A stretch of 64,000 nt of DNA, from the NCBI GenBank assembly GCA_025210265.1, contig JAOASD010000004.1:248001-312000 (forward strand), read 5' to 3'. This DNA is from Pelagimonas sp. (GTDB lineage: Bacteria; Pseudomonadota; Alphaproteobacteria; Rhodobacterales; Rhodobacteraceae). This document shows positions 52,107 through 61,138 of this stretch, in pieces. Every line of letters begins with the position of its first letter. Within the stretch, counting starts at the first letter, position 1. The notes beneath the pieces are model-generated. The model made no database searches and was not told the origin of the DNA. It saw nothing but the letters and a program-made list of their open reading frames with translations. The position numbers were made by a program, and so were the translations under genes.

Positions 52107-53195
52107 ATGTCGCTCGAACTGAGAGGCGTCTCAAAGGTCGTGAATGGCCAGGCGCATATATATGAAACGGACCTGACCCTGGAAAAGGGCACGATGAATG
52201 TGCTGTTGGGGCCAACCCTGTCGGGCAAGACATCGTTGATGCGGCTGATGGCGGGGCTGGATAAACCGGCCACGGGACGCATTTTCTGGGACGGCCAGGA
52301 TGTCACCGACGTCAAGGTCCAGGACCGTCATGTGGCGATGGTCTATCAGCAGTTCATCAACTACCCGTCGATGACGGTCTATGACAACATTGCCTCGCCT
52401 CTGCGGTTGATGGGCAAAAGCCGGGACGAGATCGACCAGGCGGTGCGCAAATCCGCAGATCTGATGCAGCTGACGCCGATGCTGGACCGCAAACCGCTGG
52501 AGCTGTCGGGGGGGCAGCAGCAACGCTGTGCTCTGGCGCGGGCGCTGGTCAAGGATGCCGGGCTGGTGCTGCTGGACGAACCGCTGGCCAATCTGGATTA
52601 CAAGCTGCGCGAAGAGCTGCGGATCGAGATCCCAAAGATCTTTGAGGAATCCGGCGCGATCTTTGTCTATGCCACCACCGAACCCGAAGAGGCGCTTTTG
52701 CTGGGGGGCAATACCGCAACCCTGTGGGAAGGCCGGATCACCCAGTTTGGCCCGACCCCGGTGGTGTATCGCCAGCCGGTCAATGCCACCACTGCGCGGG
52801 TGTTCAGCGATCCGCCGATGAACTTTCTGCAGGTCAGCAAGGTCGGCAATCGCATCCTGTTTGGCGATGGCCAATCCGCCGCCGCTGTCGGGGCGATGCT
52901 GGATCTCCCGGATGGGCGCTATCAGGCGGGGTTCCGCCCCAACCATGTGGAAATCCTGTCCCATGGCGCGCATTCCATGGAATTTGACACCCGGCTTGTG
53001 GTCACCGAGCTGACCGGGTCAGAGACCTTTGTCCACCTAGATCACCATGGCGAAGCCTGGGTTGGTCTGGTGCATGGCATCCACGATCTGCAGCTGGGTG
53101 CGCCGCTCAAGGTCTATCTGGATCCCAGCCATGTCTACATCTTCAGTGAAAACGGGGACCTCGTCGTGCCCGCATCCTACGCCGTGGCCGCGTGA
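52107..53195 (+). CDS. glpS: Glycerol ABC transporter ATPase GlpS (lacks H-loop histidine)
   Basis: 362 residues. Walker A is GPTLSGKTS with K41, the signature LSGGQQQR is complete (L133-R140) and Walker B reads LVLLDEPLANLD, with a TOBE domain at the C-terminus. The H-loop, usually Y-V-T-H-D, reads Y188-A-T-T191-E, so the switch histidine is missing. GlpS and GlpT form a heterodimer in the glycerol importer known from Rhizobium leguminosarum. Read with the broken signature of GlpT, one ATP site should be complete and the other degenerate. It follows glpD by 17 bp. Confidence 0.93.
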   Translation: MSLELRGVSKVVNGQAHIYETDLTLEKGTMNVLLGPTLSGKTSLMRLMAGLDKPATGRIFWDGQDVTDVKVQDRHVAMVYQQFINYPSMTVYDNIASPLRLMGKSRDEIDQAVRKSADLMQLTPMLDRKPLELSGGQQQRCALARALVKDAGLVLLDEPLANLDYKLREELRIEIPKIFEESGAIFVYATTEPEEALLLGGNTATLWEGRITQFGPTPVVYRQPVNATTARVFSDPPMNFLQVSKVGNRILFGDGQSAAAVGAMLDLPDGRYQAGFRPNHVEILSHGAHSMEFDTRLVVTELTGSETFVHLDHHGEAWVGLVHGIHDLQLGAPLKVYLDPSHVYIFSENGDLVVPASYAVAA

Positions 53196-53207
53196 GGGAG
53201 GGACGAA

Positions 53208-54284
53208 ATGGCGAAAATCACACTTGATAATCTGGCGCATTCCTATTTTCCGAACCCGAAATCGGAAGATGACTTTGCCCTGAAAGAACTGAACCATGTC
53301 TGGGCCGATGGCGAAGCCTACGCGCTGCTGGGGTCGTCGGGCTGCGGGAAATCCACCCTGCTGAACATTATTTCCGGGCTGCTGCAGCCCAGCCAGGGGC
53401 GGATCCTGTTTGACGATCTGGACGTGACGCAGGCGTCAACTGCGGATCGCAATATCGCGCAGGTGTTCCAGTTTCCGGTGGTCTATGACACCATGACCGT
53501 GCGCGATAACCTGTCCTTTCCGCTGCGCAATCGCGGGGCCAGCCCCAGCTATATCGCAGAACGGGTGCAGCAGATCGGTGCCATGATCGGCATGGAGGCC
53601 GAACTGGACAAACGCGCCCGCGGCCTGACCGCTGATGCGAAACAGAAGATCTCTCTGGGTCGGGGGATGGTGCGCGAAGACGTGAATGCGCTGCTGTTTG
53701 ACGAACCGCTGACGGTGATCGACCCCCATATGAAATGGGAACTGCGCACCCAGCTGAAATCGCTGCATCATGAATTTGGCCACACCATGATTTATGTGAC
53801 CCATGACCAGACCGAGGCGCTGACCTTCGCGGATAAGGTTGTGGTGATGTATGATGGTCGGGTTGTGCAGATCGGCACCCCCGAAGAGCTGTTCGAAAAG
53901 CCGCAGCACACATTTGTCGGCTATTTCATCGGGTCTCCGGGGATGAATGTGATCCCGGCCAGCGTGGAAAAGAACAGGGCGCTGGTGCATGGGGCCTCGG
54001 TGCCTCTGGCCCAGAATTTTGGGGCGCTGCAGGGCAAGGTCGAACTGGGTGTGCGCCCGGAATTTGTCTCGCTGAGTGAGGGCGAAGGCCTGCCGGTCAA
54101 GCTGCGCCGCGTCGAGGATGTGGGCCGCCACAAGATCGTGCGGGCCGAGCTGTTTGGCAATGATATCAATATCGTGGCAAGCGAAGGCACCCATATTTCA
54201 CCGGACATGAACCGCATCACGTTCGATCCTGCTCGGGTCAATGTCTATGTCGATGACTGGCTGAAAGAAGGGGAGGCGGCCTGA
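53208..54284 (+). CDS. glpT: Glycerol ABC transporter ATPase GlpT (degenerate signature motif)
   Basis: 358 residues. Walker A is GSSGCGKST (K48), Walker B ALLFDEPLTVID and the H-loop is complete (YVTHDQTEAL, H199). The ABC signature, in contrast, reads L140-T-A-D-A-K-Q146 instead of LSGGQ, and the D-loop is V-I-D-P-H rather than N-L-D-A-K. Its partner GlpS shows the opposite pattern, so the heterodimer keeps one full ATP site. The stop overlaps the first permease start (TGATG), hence tight coupling. Confidence 0.93.
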   Translation: MAKITLDNLAHSYFPNPKSEDDFALKELNHVWADGEAYALLGSSGCGKSTLLNIISGLLQPSQGRILFDDLDVTQASTADRNIAQVFQFPVVYDTMTVRDNLSFPLRNRGASPSYIAERVQQIGAMIGMEAELDKRARGLTADAKQKISLGRGMVREDVNALLFDEPLTVIDPHMKWELRTQLKSLHHEFGHTMIYVTHDQTEALTFADKVVVMYDGRVVQIGTPEELFEKPQHTFVGYFIGSPGMNVIPASVEKNRALVHGASVPLAQNFGALQGKVELGVRPEFVSLSEGEGLPVKLRRVEDVGRHKIVRAELFGNDINIVASEGTHISPDMNRITFDPARVNVYVDDWLKEGEAA

Positions 54285-55153
54285 TGGACAAAACACTCAA
54301 TCAAAAGGCATGGTTTCTGGTTCTGCCAGTGCTGGTGCTGGTCGCGTTTTCGGCGGTGATCCCGCTGATGACGGTTGTGAATTATTCGATCCAGGACACG
54401 TTCGGCAACAACCAGTTCTTCTGGGCGGGGCTGGAATGGTTCGAAGAATTGCTGGGCGATGACCGGATCTGGGATGCGCTTTGGCGCCAGCTGATGTTCT
54501 CGGCGATCATTCTGTGCATTCAGGTGCCGCTGGGCGTGTTTGTGGCGCTGAATATGCCCAAGAAAGGGTTCTGGGCCAGTTTCTGTCTGGTGGTGATGTC
54601 GCTGCCGCTGCTGATCCCGTGGAATGTTGTGGGCACGATCTGGCAGATCTTTGGCCGCGTCGATATTGGCCTGCTGGGCTATACGCTGGATGCGCTGGGG
54701 ATTTCGTATAACTACACCTCTGATCCGCTGGCGGCCTGGGTGACGATCATCGTGATGGATGTCTGGCACTGGACGTCGCTGGTTGCGCTGCTGGCCTATG
54801 CCGGGCTGCAGTCGATCCCCAACGCCTATTATCAGGCGGCGCGCATCGACCAGGCCAGCCGCTGGGCCGTGTTCCGCTATATCGAGCTGCCCAAGATGAT
54901 GGGCGTTCTGATGATCGCCGTGCTGCTGCGCTTTATGGACAGTTTCATGATCTACACGGAACCGTTTGTTGTCACTGGCGGCGGGCCGGGCAATTCGACC
55001 ACGCTGTTGTCGATCGACCTGGTGAAAATGGCGCTGGGGCAGTTCGACCTGGGTCCGGCGGCGGCGTTCTCGATCATGTATTACCTGGTGATCCTGACCA
55101 TCAGCTACGTGTTCTACACCGTCATGACCAACATGGACAAAAAGGAGGGCTGA
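54284..55153 (+). CDS. glpP: Glycerol ABC transporter permease GlpP
   Basis: 289 residues, six membrane helices of the binding-protein-dependent (MalF-like) type. The EAA loop reads YYQAARIDQASRWAVFRYIE, which contacts the ATPases. The start is ATG 54284, overlapping the glpT stop by one base. With GlpQ it forms the membrane channel of the glycerol importer. Confidence 0.92.
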   Translation: MDKTLNQKAWFLVLPVLVLVAFSAVIPLMTVVNYSIQDTFGNNQFFWAGLEWFEELLGDDRIWDALWRQLMFSAIILCIQVPLGVFVALNMPKKGFWASFCLVVMSLPLLIPWNVVGTIWQIFGRVDIGLLGYTLDALGISYNYTSDPLAAWVTIIVMDVWHWTSLVALLAYAGLQSIPNAYYQAARIDQASRWAVFRYIELPKMMGVLMIAVLLRFMDSFMIYTEPFVVTGGGPGNSTTLLSIDLVKMALGQFDLGPAAAFSIMYYLVILTISYVFYTVMTNMDKKEG

Positions 55154-55156
55154 GCG

Positions 55157-56020
55157 ATGGCCGACACCACTGTAACCTCTGCGACGGCCCCCGCGCGCCC
55201 TGCTGCGCGGCCCCGGCTGCGCATCAAAAGCGCCCCCCTTGTGATGGGTCTGTACCTGCTGTTCCTGATGCTGCCGATCTACTGGCTGCTGAACATGAGC
55301 CTGAAAACGAATACAGAGATCCTGAATTCCTTTTCGCTTTGGCCGCAGAACCTGACGCTGGAAAACTATGTCACGATCCTCAGCGATCCGGCCTGGTATA
55401 TGGGCTATGTCAATTCGCTGATCTACGTGGTGCTGAACACGGTGATCAGCCTCGCGGTGGCGCTGCCGGCGGCCTATGCCTTTAGCCGCTACACCTTTCT
55501 GGGGGACAAGCACCTGTTTTTCTGGCTGCTGACCAACCGGATGGCCCCGCCTGCGGTTTTTGCGCTGCCCTTCTTTCAGCTGTATTCGTCGGTCGGCCTG
55601 TTTGACACCCATATCGCTGTGGCGCTGGCGCATTGCCTGTTCAACGTGCCGCTGGCGGTCTGGATCCTGGAAGGGTTTATGCGCGGTGTGCCCAAAGAGA
55701 TCGACGAAACGGCCTATATCGACGGCTATTCCTTTGGGAAGTTCTTCGTAAAGATCTTTATGCCGTTGATTTCCTCGGGCATCGGCGTCGCTGCGTTCTT
55801 CTGCTTTATGTTTTCATGGGTCGAACTGCTGCTGAGCCGGACCCTGACCACCGTGGATGCAAAACCCATCGCTGCCATTATGACCCGCACCCAAGGCGCG
55901 GCAGGCATTGACTGGGGCGTGCTGGCGGCAGCGGGTGTGCTGACGCTCGTGCCGGGGGCTTTGGTCATCTACTTCGTTCGCAACTACATCGCCAAGGGTT
56001 TCGCCCTGGGGCGCGTGTAA
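55157..56020 (+). CDS. glpQ: Glycerol ABC transporter permease GlpQ
   Basis: 287 residues, six helices of the MalG-like type, preceded by a proline/alanine-rich cytoplasmic N-terminus. The EAA loop is PKEIDETAYIDGYSFGKFFV. It lies 3 bp after glpP and completes the permease pair. Substrate glycerol is assigned from the whole operon, which matches glpSTPQUV of Rhizobium. Confidence 0.92.
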   Translation: MADTTVTSATAPARPAARPRLRIKSAPLVMGLYLLFLMLPIYWLLNMSLKTNTEILNSFSLWPQNLTLENYVTILSDPAWYMGYVNSLIYVVLNTVISLAVALPAAYAFSRYTFLGDKHLFFWLLTNRMAPPAVFALPFFQLYSSVGLFDTHIAVALAHCLFNVPLAVWILEGFMRGVPKEIDETAYIDGYSFGKFFVKIFMPLISSGIGVAAFFCFMFSWVELLLSRTLTTVDAKPIAAIMTRTQGAAGIDWGVLAAAGVLTLVPGALVIYFVRNYIAKGFALGRV

Positions 56021-56038
56021 GGGAGAGGGGAAAACACC

Positions 56039-56311
56039 ATGGAATGGATGGCTTGGACCTGGCCGACGGCGCTGTTCTTTATCATCATCGCAACGACTTT
56101 GCTGGTCTTTACGATCCTTGCGATCAAGTTTCCCGAAACCCCACGCCAGGGGGTTCTGGGGATGGAGACGACCCGAGGAGATCGTCTTTTCATCACGCTG
56201 CTTGGCTCGGCCTTTATCAATCTGGCCTGGCTGGGTGTCATCGGTGCGCATCAACCTTACGCATTGCTGGTCTGTCTGCTTTATGCCGTTGCGGTGTTCC
56301 GCTGGGTCTAA
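56039..56311 (+). CDS. glpU: Small membrane protein GlpU (DUF2160)
   Basis: 90 residues with two to three helices (TALFFIIIATTLLVFTILAI; LFITLLGSAFINLAWLGVIG). It is a DUF2160 protein that is found between the permeases and the binding protein of glycerol ABC operons. Its role is not established; a part in transporter assembly is possible. A strong hairpin at 56324 follows. Confidence 0.85.
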   Translation: MEWMAWTWPTALFFIIIATTLLVFTILAIKFPETPRQGVLGMETTRGDRLFITLLGSAFINLAWLGVIGAHQPYALLVCLLYAVAVFRWV

Positions 56312-56323
56312 CGCACAGAGCGG

Positions 56324-56356
56324 CCGGCGCGCCCTTGCCCACCAGGGGCGCGCCGG
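56324..56356 (+). terminator. Strong hairpin between glpU and glpV
   Basis: CCGGCGCGCCC pairs over 11 bp with GGGCGCGCCGG across an 11-base loop, without a T-tract. As it lies inside the operon ahead of the binding-protein gene, it is better read as an RNA-processing or stability element than a full terminator. Confidence 0.6.
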
Positions 56357-56392
56357 TCCGAAGAAATCTAAATTTCCAAAAATAGGGAGGAA

Positions 56393-58117
56393 ATGATGAA
56401 CTTAACGCTGAAATCAAGCACGGCGATCGTGTTTGCACTGGCCATGTCGGGGGCACCTGCCTTTGCCGATATGGACGCGGCAAAGGCGTTTCTAGATGCC
56501 GAAATCGGTGATCTGTCGGTGCTGAGCCGCGCCGATCAGGAAGCCGAGATGCAGTTCTTTGTCGATGCGGCCCAGCCGTATAAAGGCATGGAAATCAAGG
56601 TCGTGTCGGAAACCATCACCACGCACCAATATGAAAGCGAAGTGCTGGCACCCGCATTCGAAGCCATCACCGGCATCAAGGTCACCCATGACCTGATCGG
56701 CGAAGGCGATGTGGTCGAAAAACTGCAGACCCAGATGCAGTCGGGCGAAAACATCTATGACGCCTATATCAACGACAGCGACCTGATCGGCACCCATTGG
56801 CGCTATCAGCAGGTGCGCAACCTGACCGACTGGATGGCGGGCGAGGGCAAGGATGTCACGCTGCCGACGCTGGATGTGGATGACTTTATCGGCACCAGCT
56901 TTACCACCGGTCCCGATGGCAAACTGTACCAGCTGCCGACCCAGCAATTCGCGAACCTGTACTGGTTCCGCTATGACTGGTTCAACGACCCCAAGAACCA
57001 GGCCGATTTCAAAGCCGCCTATGGCTATGATCTGGGCGTGCCGGTCAACTGGTCTGCCTATGAGGACATCGCGGCCTTCTTTACCGGTCGTGACTTGAGC
57101 CATCTGGGTGTCGAAGGTGACGTGTTCGGCAACATGGACTACGGCAAGAAAGACCCTTCGCTGGGCTGGCGTTATACCGACGCGTGGATGTCCATGGCTG
57201 GCATGGGCGACGTTGGCGAACCCAACGGTCTGCCGGTCGATGAATGGGGCATCCGGGTGAATGAGAACTCGCAGCCCACAGGGTCATGCGTGGCACGCGG
57301 CGGAGCGACCAACGCGCCTGCGGCGGTCTATGCTGTGACCAAGGCGATCGAATGGCTGGAAAAATATTCGCCGCCCGCCGCCGCTGGCATGACCTTCTCC
57401 GAGGCAGGTCCGATCCCGGCACAGGGCAATGTGGCGCAGCAGATGTTCTGGTACACCGCCTTTACTGCCGCGACGGTGGAACCCGGCCTGCCGGTGATGA
57501 ACGAGGATGGCACGCCGAAATGGCGCATGGCCCCCTCGCCGCATGGGGCCTACTGGAAAGAAGGCCAGAAGATCGGCTATCAGGACGCAGGTTCCTGGAC
57601 CCTGATGCAATCCACCCCGGTGGATCGCGCGCAGGCGGCCTGGCTGTATGCCCAGTTCGTTGTGTCCAAAACCGTCGATCTGAAGAAATCCGATGTGGGT
57701 CTGACCTTCATCCGGGAATCCACCATCGACAGCCAGCACTTTACCGATCGTGCGGACAAGCTGGGCGGCCTGGTCGAATTCTACCGGTCTCCGGCGCGGG
57801 TTCAGTGGTCGCCGACCGGCACCAACGTGCCTGACTACCCCAAGCTGGCTCAGCTGTGGTGGCAGAATATCGGTGATGCCATGTCGGGTGCCAAATCCCC
57901 GCAAGAGGCGCTGGATTCGCTGTGTGCCGATCAGGAACGCGTTCTGTCGCGTCTGGAGCGCGCAGGCGTTCAGGGCGATCTGGGTCCGGTTCTGAATGAC
58001 GAACAGGATGCGGATTACTGGTTCTCGCAGCCGGGTGCACCCTATGCCAAACTGGCCAACGAAGACGAAACACCGATCACTGTCTCTTATGACGAGCTGA
58101 TCAAATCCTGGAAATAA
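56393..58117 (+). CDS. glpV: Glycerol ABC transporter substrate-binding protein GlpV
   Basis: 574 residues. A signal peptide is visible (LKSSTAIVFALAMSGAPAFA, cleavage before DMDAA). The mature part is a large extracellular solute-binding protein (family 1 type), longer than most because of extra C-terminal sequence (NDEQDADYWFSQPGAPYAKL). A ribosome site AGGGAGGAA precedes either of two ATGs (56393 or 56396). It collects glycerol in the periplasm for GlpSTPQ. Confidence 0.92.
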   Translation: MMNLTLKSSTAIVFALAMSGAPAFADMDAAKAFLDAEIGDLSVLSRADQEAEMQFFVDAAQPYKGMEIKVVSETITTHQYESEVLAPAFEAITGIKVTHDLIGEGDVVEKLQTQMQSGENIYDAYINDSDLIGTHWRYQQVRNLTDWMAGEGKDVTLPTLDVDDFIGTSFTTGPDGKLYQLPTQQFANLYWFRYDWFNDPKNQADFKAAYGYDLGVPVNWSAYEDIAAFFTGRDLSHLGVEGDVFGNMDYGKKDPSLGWRYTDAWMSMAGMGDVGEPNGLPVDEWGIRVNENSQPTGSCVARGGATNAPAAVYAVTKAIEWLEKYSPPAAAGMTFSEAGPIPAQGNVAQQMFWYTAFTAATVEPGLPVMNEDGTPKWRMAPSPHGAYWKEGQKIGYQDAGSWTLMQSTPVDRAQAAWLYAQFVVSKTVDLKKSDVGLTFIRESTIDSQHFTDRADKLGGLVEFYRSPARVQWSPTGTNVPDYPKLAQLWWQNIGDAMSGAKSPQEALDSLCADQERVLSRLERAGVQGDLGPVLNDEQDADYWFSQPGAPYAKLANEDETPITVSYDELIKSWK

Positions 58118-58134
58118 TCCAGGTTTCGTTCCCC

Positions 58135-58160
58135 CTGCGAGGCGCCCCGGTGCCTCGCAG
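58135..58160 (+). terminator. Hairpin between glpV and glpK
   Basis: CTGCGAGGC pairs with GCCTCGCAG (9 bp) across an 8-base loop, directly after the glpV stop. No T-run follows, so it may protect the glpV message and only partly stop transcription into glpK. Confidence 0.6.
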
Positions 58161-58263
58161 ACCCTGATCTGTCTTTCCCATCATGTGATGGCTTTCATGC
58201 CCGAAAGGGGCGGTGTCGGCACCGCTCTGGTTTTCTGCGGCCTATGACCAAGGTTCCTGTCCC

Positions 58264-59763
58264 ATGAAATATGTTCTTGCTGTTGACCAAGGCACGACCT
58301 CGACCCGTGCTATCCTGTTTGATACCGCGCTGAAGGTCGTGGCGACCTCGCAGGATGAATTTGACCAGCATTTCCCGCAATCCGGCTGGGTTGAACATGT
58401 GCCCGAAGACCTGTGGGCCTCGTCTGCGGGCACCTGCCGGGCGGTGATCGAGCGCGCCGGGGTGGACCCGCGCGACATCCTGTCCATCGGCATCACCAAC
58501 CAACGCGAAACCACGATTGTCTGGGATAAAACCACCGGCCAGCCGATCCATAACGCGATTGTCTGGCAGGATCGCCGCACCGCCGCCTATTGCGACACGC
58601 TGCGCGCGGCGGGCCATGGCGATATGTTTGCGGATCGCACCGGGCTGCTGATTGACCCTTATTTTTCCGCGACCAAACTGAAATGGATCCTGGATCATGT
58701 CGACGGCGCCCGCGCGCGTGCCCGGCGCGGAGAGCTGCTGTTTGGCACGGTGGACAGCTTCCTGATCTGGAAGCTGACCGGCGGCGCGGTCCATGCCACT
58801 GATGCCACCAATGCCGCGCGCACCATGTTGTATGACATTCGCAAAGGCCGGTGGAGCCAGACCATCTGTGATCTTTTCGACATCCCGATGCAGATGCTGC
58901 CCGAAGTCCGCGACAGCGCCGATGATTTCGGCACCTGCCGCGCGGATCTGTTTGGCCGGGCCATTCCGATCCGCGGTGTGGCGGGGGACCAGCAGGCCGC
59001 CACGATTGGGCAGGCCTGTTTCCAGCCGGGGATGCTTAAGGCGACCTATGGCACTGGCTGTTTCGCGCTGCTCAATACCGGGGCGACTCCGGTGCAGTCC
59101 AATAACCGCTTGCTGACAACCATCGCCTATCAATTGAACGGCCAGCCGACCTATGCGCTGGAAGGGTCGATTTTCATCGCCGGGGCGGTGGTGCAATGGC
59201 TGCGCGACGGGGTGCAGATCATTCGCGCGGCGTCGGAAACGCAGGGGCTGGCCGAACAGGCGGATCCGACGCAGAATGTCGTCCTGGTGCCGGCCTTTAC
59301 CGGGCTTGGCGCGCCCTATTGGAACGCCGAATGCCGCGGCGCGGTGTTTGGCCTGACGCGAAATTCCGGCCCTGCGGAATTTGCCCGTGCCGCATTGGAA
59401 AGCGTTGCGTTCCAAACCCGCGATCTGCTGGAGGCGATGACATCGGATCTGGCCGGGCAGGGGGGCGGCCAGCAGGGCAAGGCGATCCTGCGGGTGGATG
59501 GCGGCATGAGCGCAAGCGACTGGGCCATGCAGTTCCTGGCGGATATGATCAACGGCCCCGTGGACCGGCCTCAGATCCTCGAGACCACGGCGCTGGGGGT
59601 GGCCTGGCTGGCGGGAATGCATGTAGGGGCGATGCCCGGCCAGGAAGAGTTCGCCCGGCATTGGGCGCTGGAGCGGGAATTCCAGCCACAGATGGATCCG
59701 GCTTTGCGGGATCAGAAATATGCGGCCTGGCGGCGGGCCGTCGATGCCACGCTGGGGTTTTGA
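58264..59763 (+). CDS. glpK: Glycerol kinase
   Basis: 499 residues from ATG 58264. The FGGY motifs are clear ([60 protein letters not shown]), and [12 protein letters not shown] and [20 protein letters not shown] are glycerol-kinase specific. It phosphorylates incoming glycerol to glycerol-3-phosphate for GlpD. It closes the transport part of the operon; an iron-type alcohol dehydrogenase follows 24 bp later. Confidence 0.96.
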   Translation: MKYVLAVDQGTTSTRAILFDTALKVVATSQDEFDQHFPQSGWVEHVPEDLWASSAGTCRAVIERAGVDPRDILSIGITNQRETTIVWDKTTGQPIHNAIVWQDRRTAAYCDTLRAAGHGDMFADRTGLLIDPYFSATKLKWILDHVDGARARARRGELLFGTVDSFLIWKLTGGAVHATDATNAARTMLYDIRKGRWSQTICDLFDIPMQMLPEVRDSADDFGTCRADLFGRAIPIRGVAGDQQAATIGQACFQPGMLKATYGTGCFALLNTGATPVQSNNRLLTTIAYQLNGQPTYALEGSIFIAGAVVQWLRDGVQIIRAASETQGLAEQADPTQNVVLVPAFTGLGAPYWNAECRGAVFGLTRNSGPAEFARAALESVAFQTRDLLEAMTSDLAGQGGGQQGKAILRVDGGMSASDWAMQFLADMINGPVDRPQILETTALGVAWLAGMHVGAMPGQEEFARHWALEREFQPQMDPALRDQKYAAWRRAVDATLGF

Positions 59764-59787
59764 CCGTTGGAGGGGTTTCAGATCAAC

Positions 59788-60912
59788 ATGCCCACGGCGA
59801 TCCGGTTCGGATCAGGTATGGCGCAGCAGGTGGCAGACATGCTGCCCGCGCCGCCGGGGCGGGTTCTGCTGCTGCGCGGCAAACGGGCCGACCGCGCGGC
59901 CCCTGTGGTGGCGCAGCTGGAACAGGCAGGGTTTGACATCCATCCCTGCAGTGTCACCGCAGAGCCCAGTCTGGACAGCATCAACACAGCTGCCAACTCC
60001 CTGCAGGGACAGGCGTTCTGCGCGCTTGTCGCCTGTGGCGGCGGCGCGGTGATCGACACGGCCAAGGCGCTGCGCTTTTGTCTGGAAAGCGGCTCCGCGC
60101 TGCCCGAGCGGCTCGATATGCTGGACCCGACGCTGTTGGCGCAGGCCGCGCATCTGCCGCTGATCGTGCTGCCCAGCACTGCGGGCACCGGGGCCGAGGT
60201 CACAGGCAATGCGGTTTTGGGCACAGCGGATGGCAAGCTGAGCCTGCGGGGGCGGCATCTGTTTCCCAGTGCCGCGCTGGTGGATCCATCTTTGCTCAGC
60301 ACCGGGGCGGTGCCTGCGGTGATCGGGGCGGGGCTGGATGCGTTGACCCAGACGATCGAGGCCCATACCTCGTGCTATGCCACCCCGTTTACCAGCGCGC
60401 TGACCGGCCCGAACCTGCGGCGGGGCGCACAGGCGCTGCGACGGATCGTTGAACGCGACGACAGGGACGCCCGGACCGATATGGCCTGGCTGAGCCTCAG
60501 CAGCGGGCTGGCGCTGGCCAATGGCGGATTGGGGGCGGCGCATGGTCTGGCGGCGGTTCTGGGCGGTGCCCTGTCGGCCCCGCATGGGATGCTATGCGGG
60601 CGTCTTCTGGCCCCGGTCCTGTTGCAGAACCGCGCGTATGCGGCATTGGGCACAGAGAGTTTCCTGCGTATCGAACAGGCCATTGACGCGTTGGAAGAGG
60701 TCTTTCCCAAAGAAATCCCGGGTGCGCCGGATCTTTCCGGGGTCGAGGCCTGGCTGAGCCGCCAGCAGGTGCCGCGCCTGCGGGAGTTTGCCCCGGACCG
60801 TGCCTCTCTGGATGCGGTGGCCGTGGCGGCGATGTCTGCCTCTTCCAGTCTGAAAAACGCGGTGCCGCTGCCACTGGCTGCGTATCACAGGATCCTCGAT
60901 GCTGCGTTTTGA
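59788..60912 (+). CDS. Iron-containing alcohol dehydrogenase
   Basis: 374 residues from ATG 59788 (GGAGGGG upstream); a TTG at 59767 would add seven residues that fit the family's first strand. The NAD-binding motif VACGGGAVIDTAKALRF, PLIVLPSTAGTGAEVTGNAV and the metal-ligating GAAHGLAAVLGGALSAPHGM are those of group III alcohol dehydrogenases and maleylacetate reductases. The substrate is not readable. Its place right after glpK suggests oxidation of glycerol or a related polyol or diol, in parallel with the kinase route. Confidence 0.85.
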   Translation: MPTAIRFGSGMAQQVADMLPAPPGRVLLLRGKRADRAAPVVAQLEQAGFDIHPCSVTAEPSLDSINTAANSLQGQAFCALVACGGGAVIDTAKALRFCLESGSALPERLDMLDPTLLAQAAHLPLIVLPSTAGTGAEVTGNAVLGTADGKLSLRGRHLFPSAALVDPSLLSTGAVPAVIGAGLDALTQTIEAHTSCYATPFTSALTGPNLRRGAQALRRIVERDDRDARTDMAWLSLSSGLALANGGLGAAHGLAAVLGGALSAPHGMLCGRLLAPVLLQNRAYAALGTESFLRIEQAIDALEEVFPKEIPGAPDLSGVEAWLSRQQVPRLREFAPDRASLDAVAVAAMSASSSLKNAVPLPLAAYHRILDAAF

Positions 60913-60957
60913 GCCAGGCGCGTTAATCGGCGCGCAGAGGGCGTTGTATCGCGCGCG

Positions 60958-60985
60958 CCCGTGATACTCTGCCCGTGATACTCTG
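60958..60985 (+). repeat. 14-bp tandem duplication
   Basis: CCCGTGATACTCTG occurs twice in direct succession (60958-60971 and 60972-60985) between the alcohol dehydrogenase and gap. It may be a recent slippage product or a duplicated regulator site. Confidence 0.8.
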
Positions 60986-61028
60986 ATTGTGCGGGCGGGG
61001 CAGACAGCTGACCCTGTGCGCATAAAAA

Positions 61029-61042
61029 TGTTAGCGCAAACT
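61029..61042. promoter_or_regulatory. LacI-type operator-like site upstream of gap
   Basis: TGTTAGCGCAAACT is close to the palindrome TGTTAGCGCTAACA, a LacI-family (CceR-like) operator type known for central carbon genes in Rhodobacter. It is about 97 bp ahead of the gap start. Inference from motif shape only. Confidence 0.4.
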
Positions 61043-61138
61043 TATGCTGGCGCGAACCCCCATACGCCGATCTGCGGCGCATCATGACGACCCCTTACAG
61101 CGCCTGCAAAGCGCGCAAAAACCAAAAGGACATCTGAC

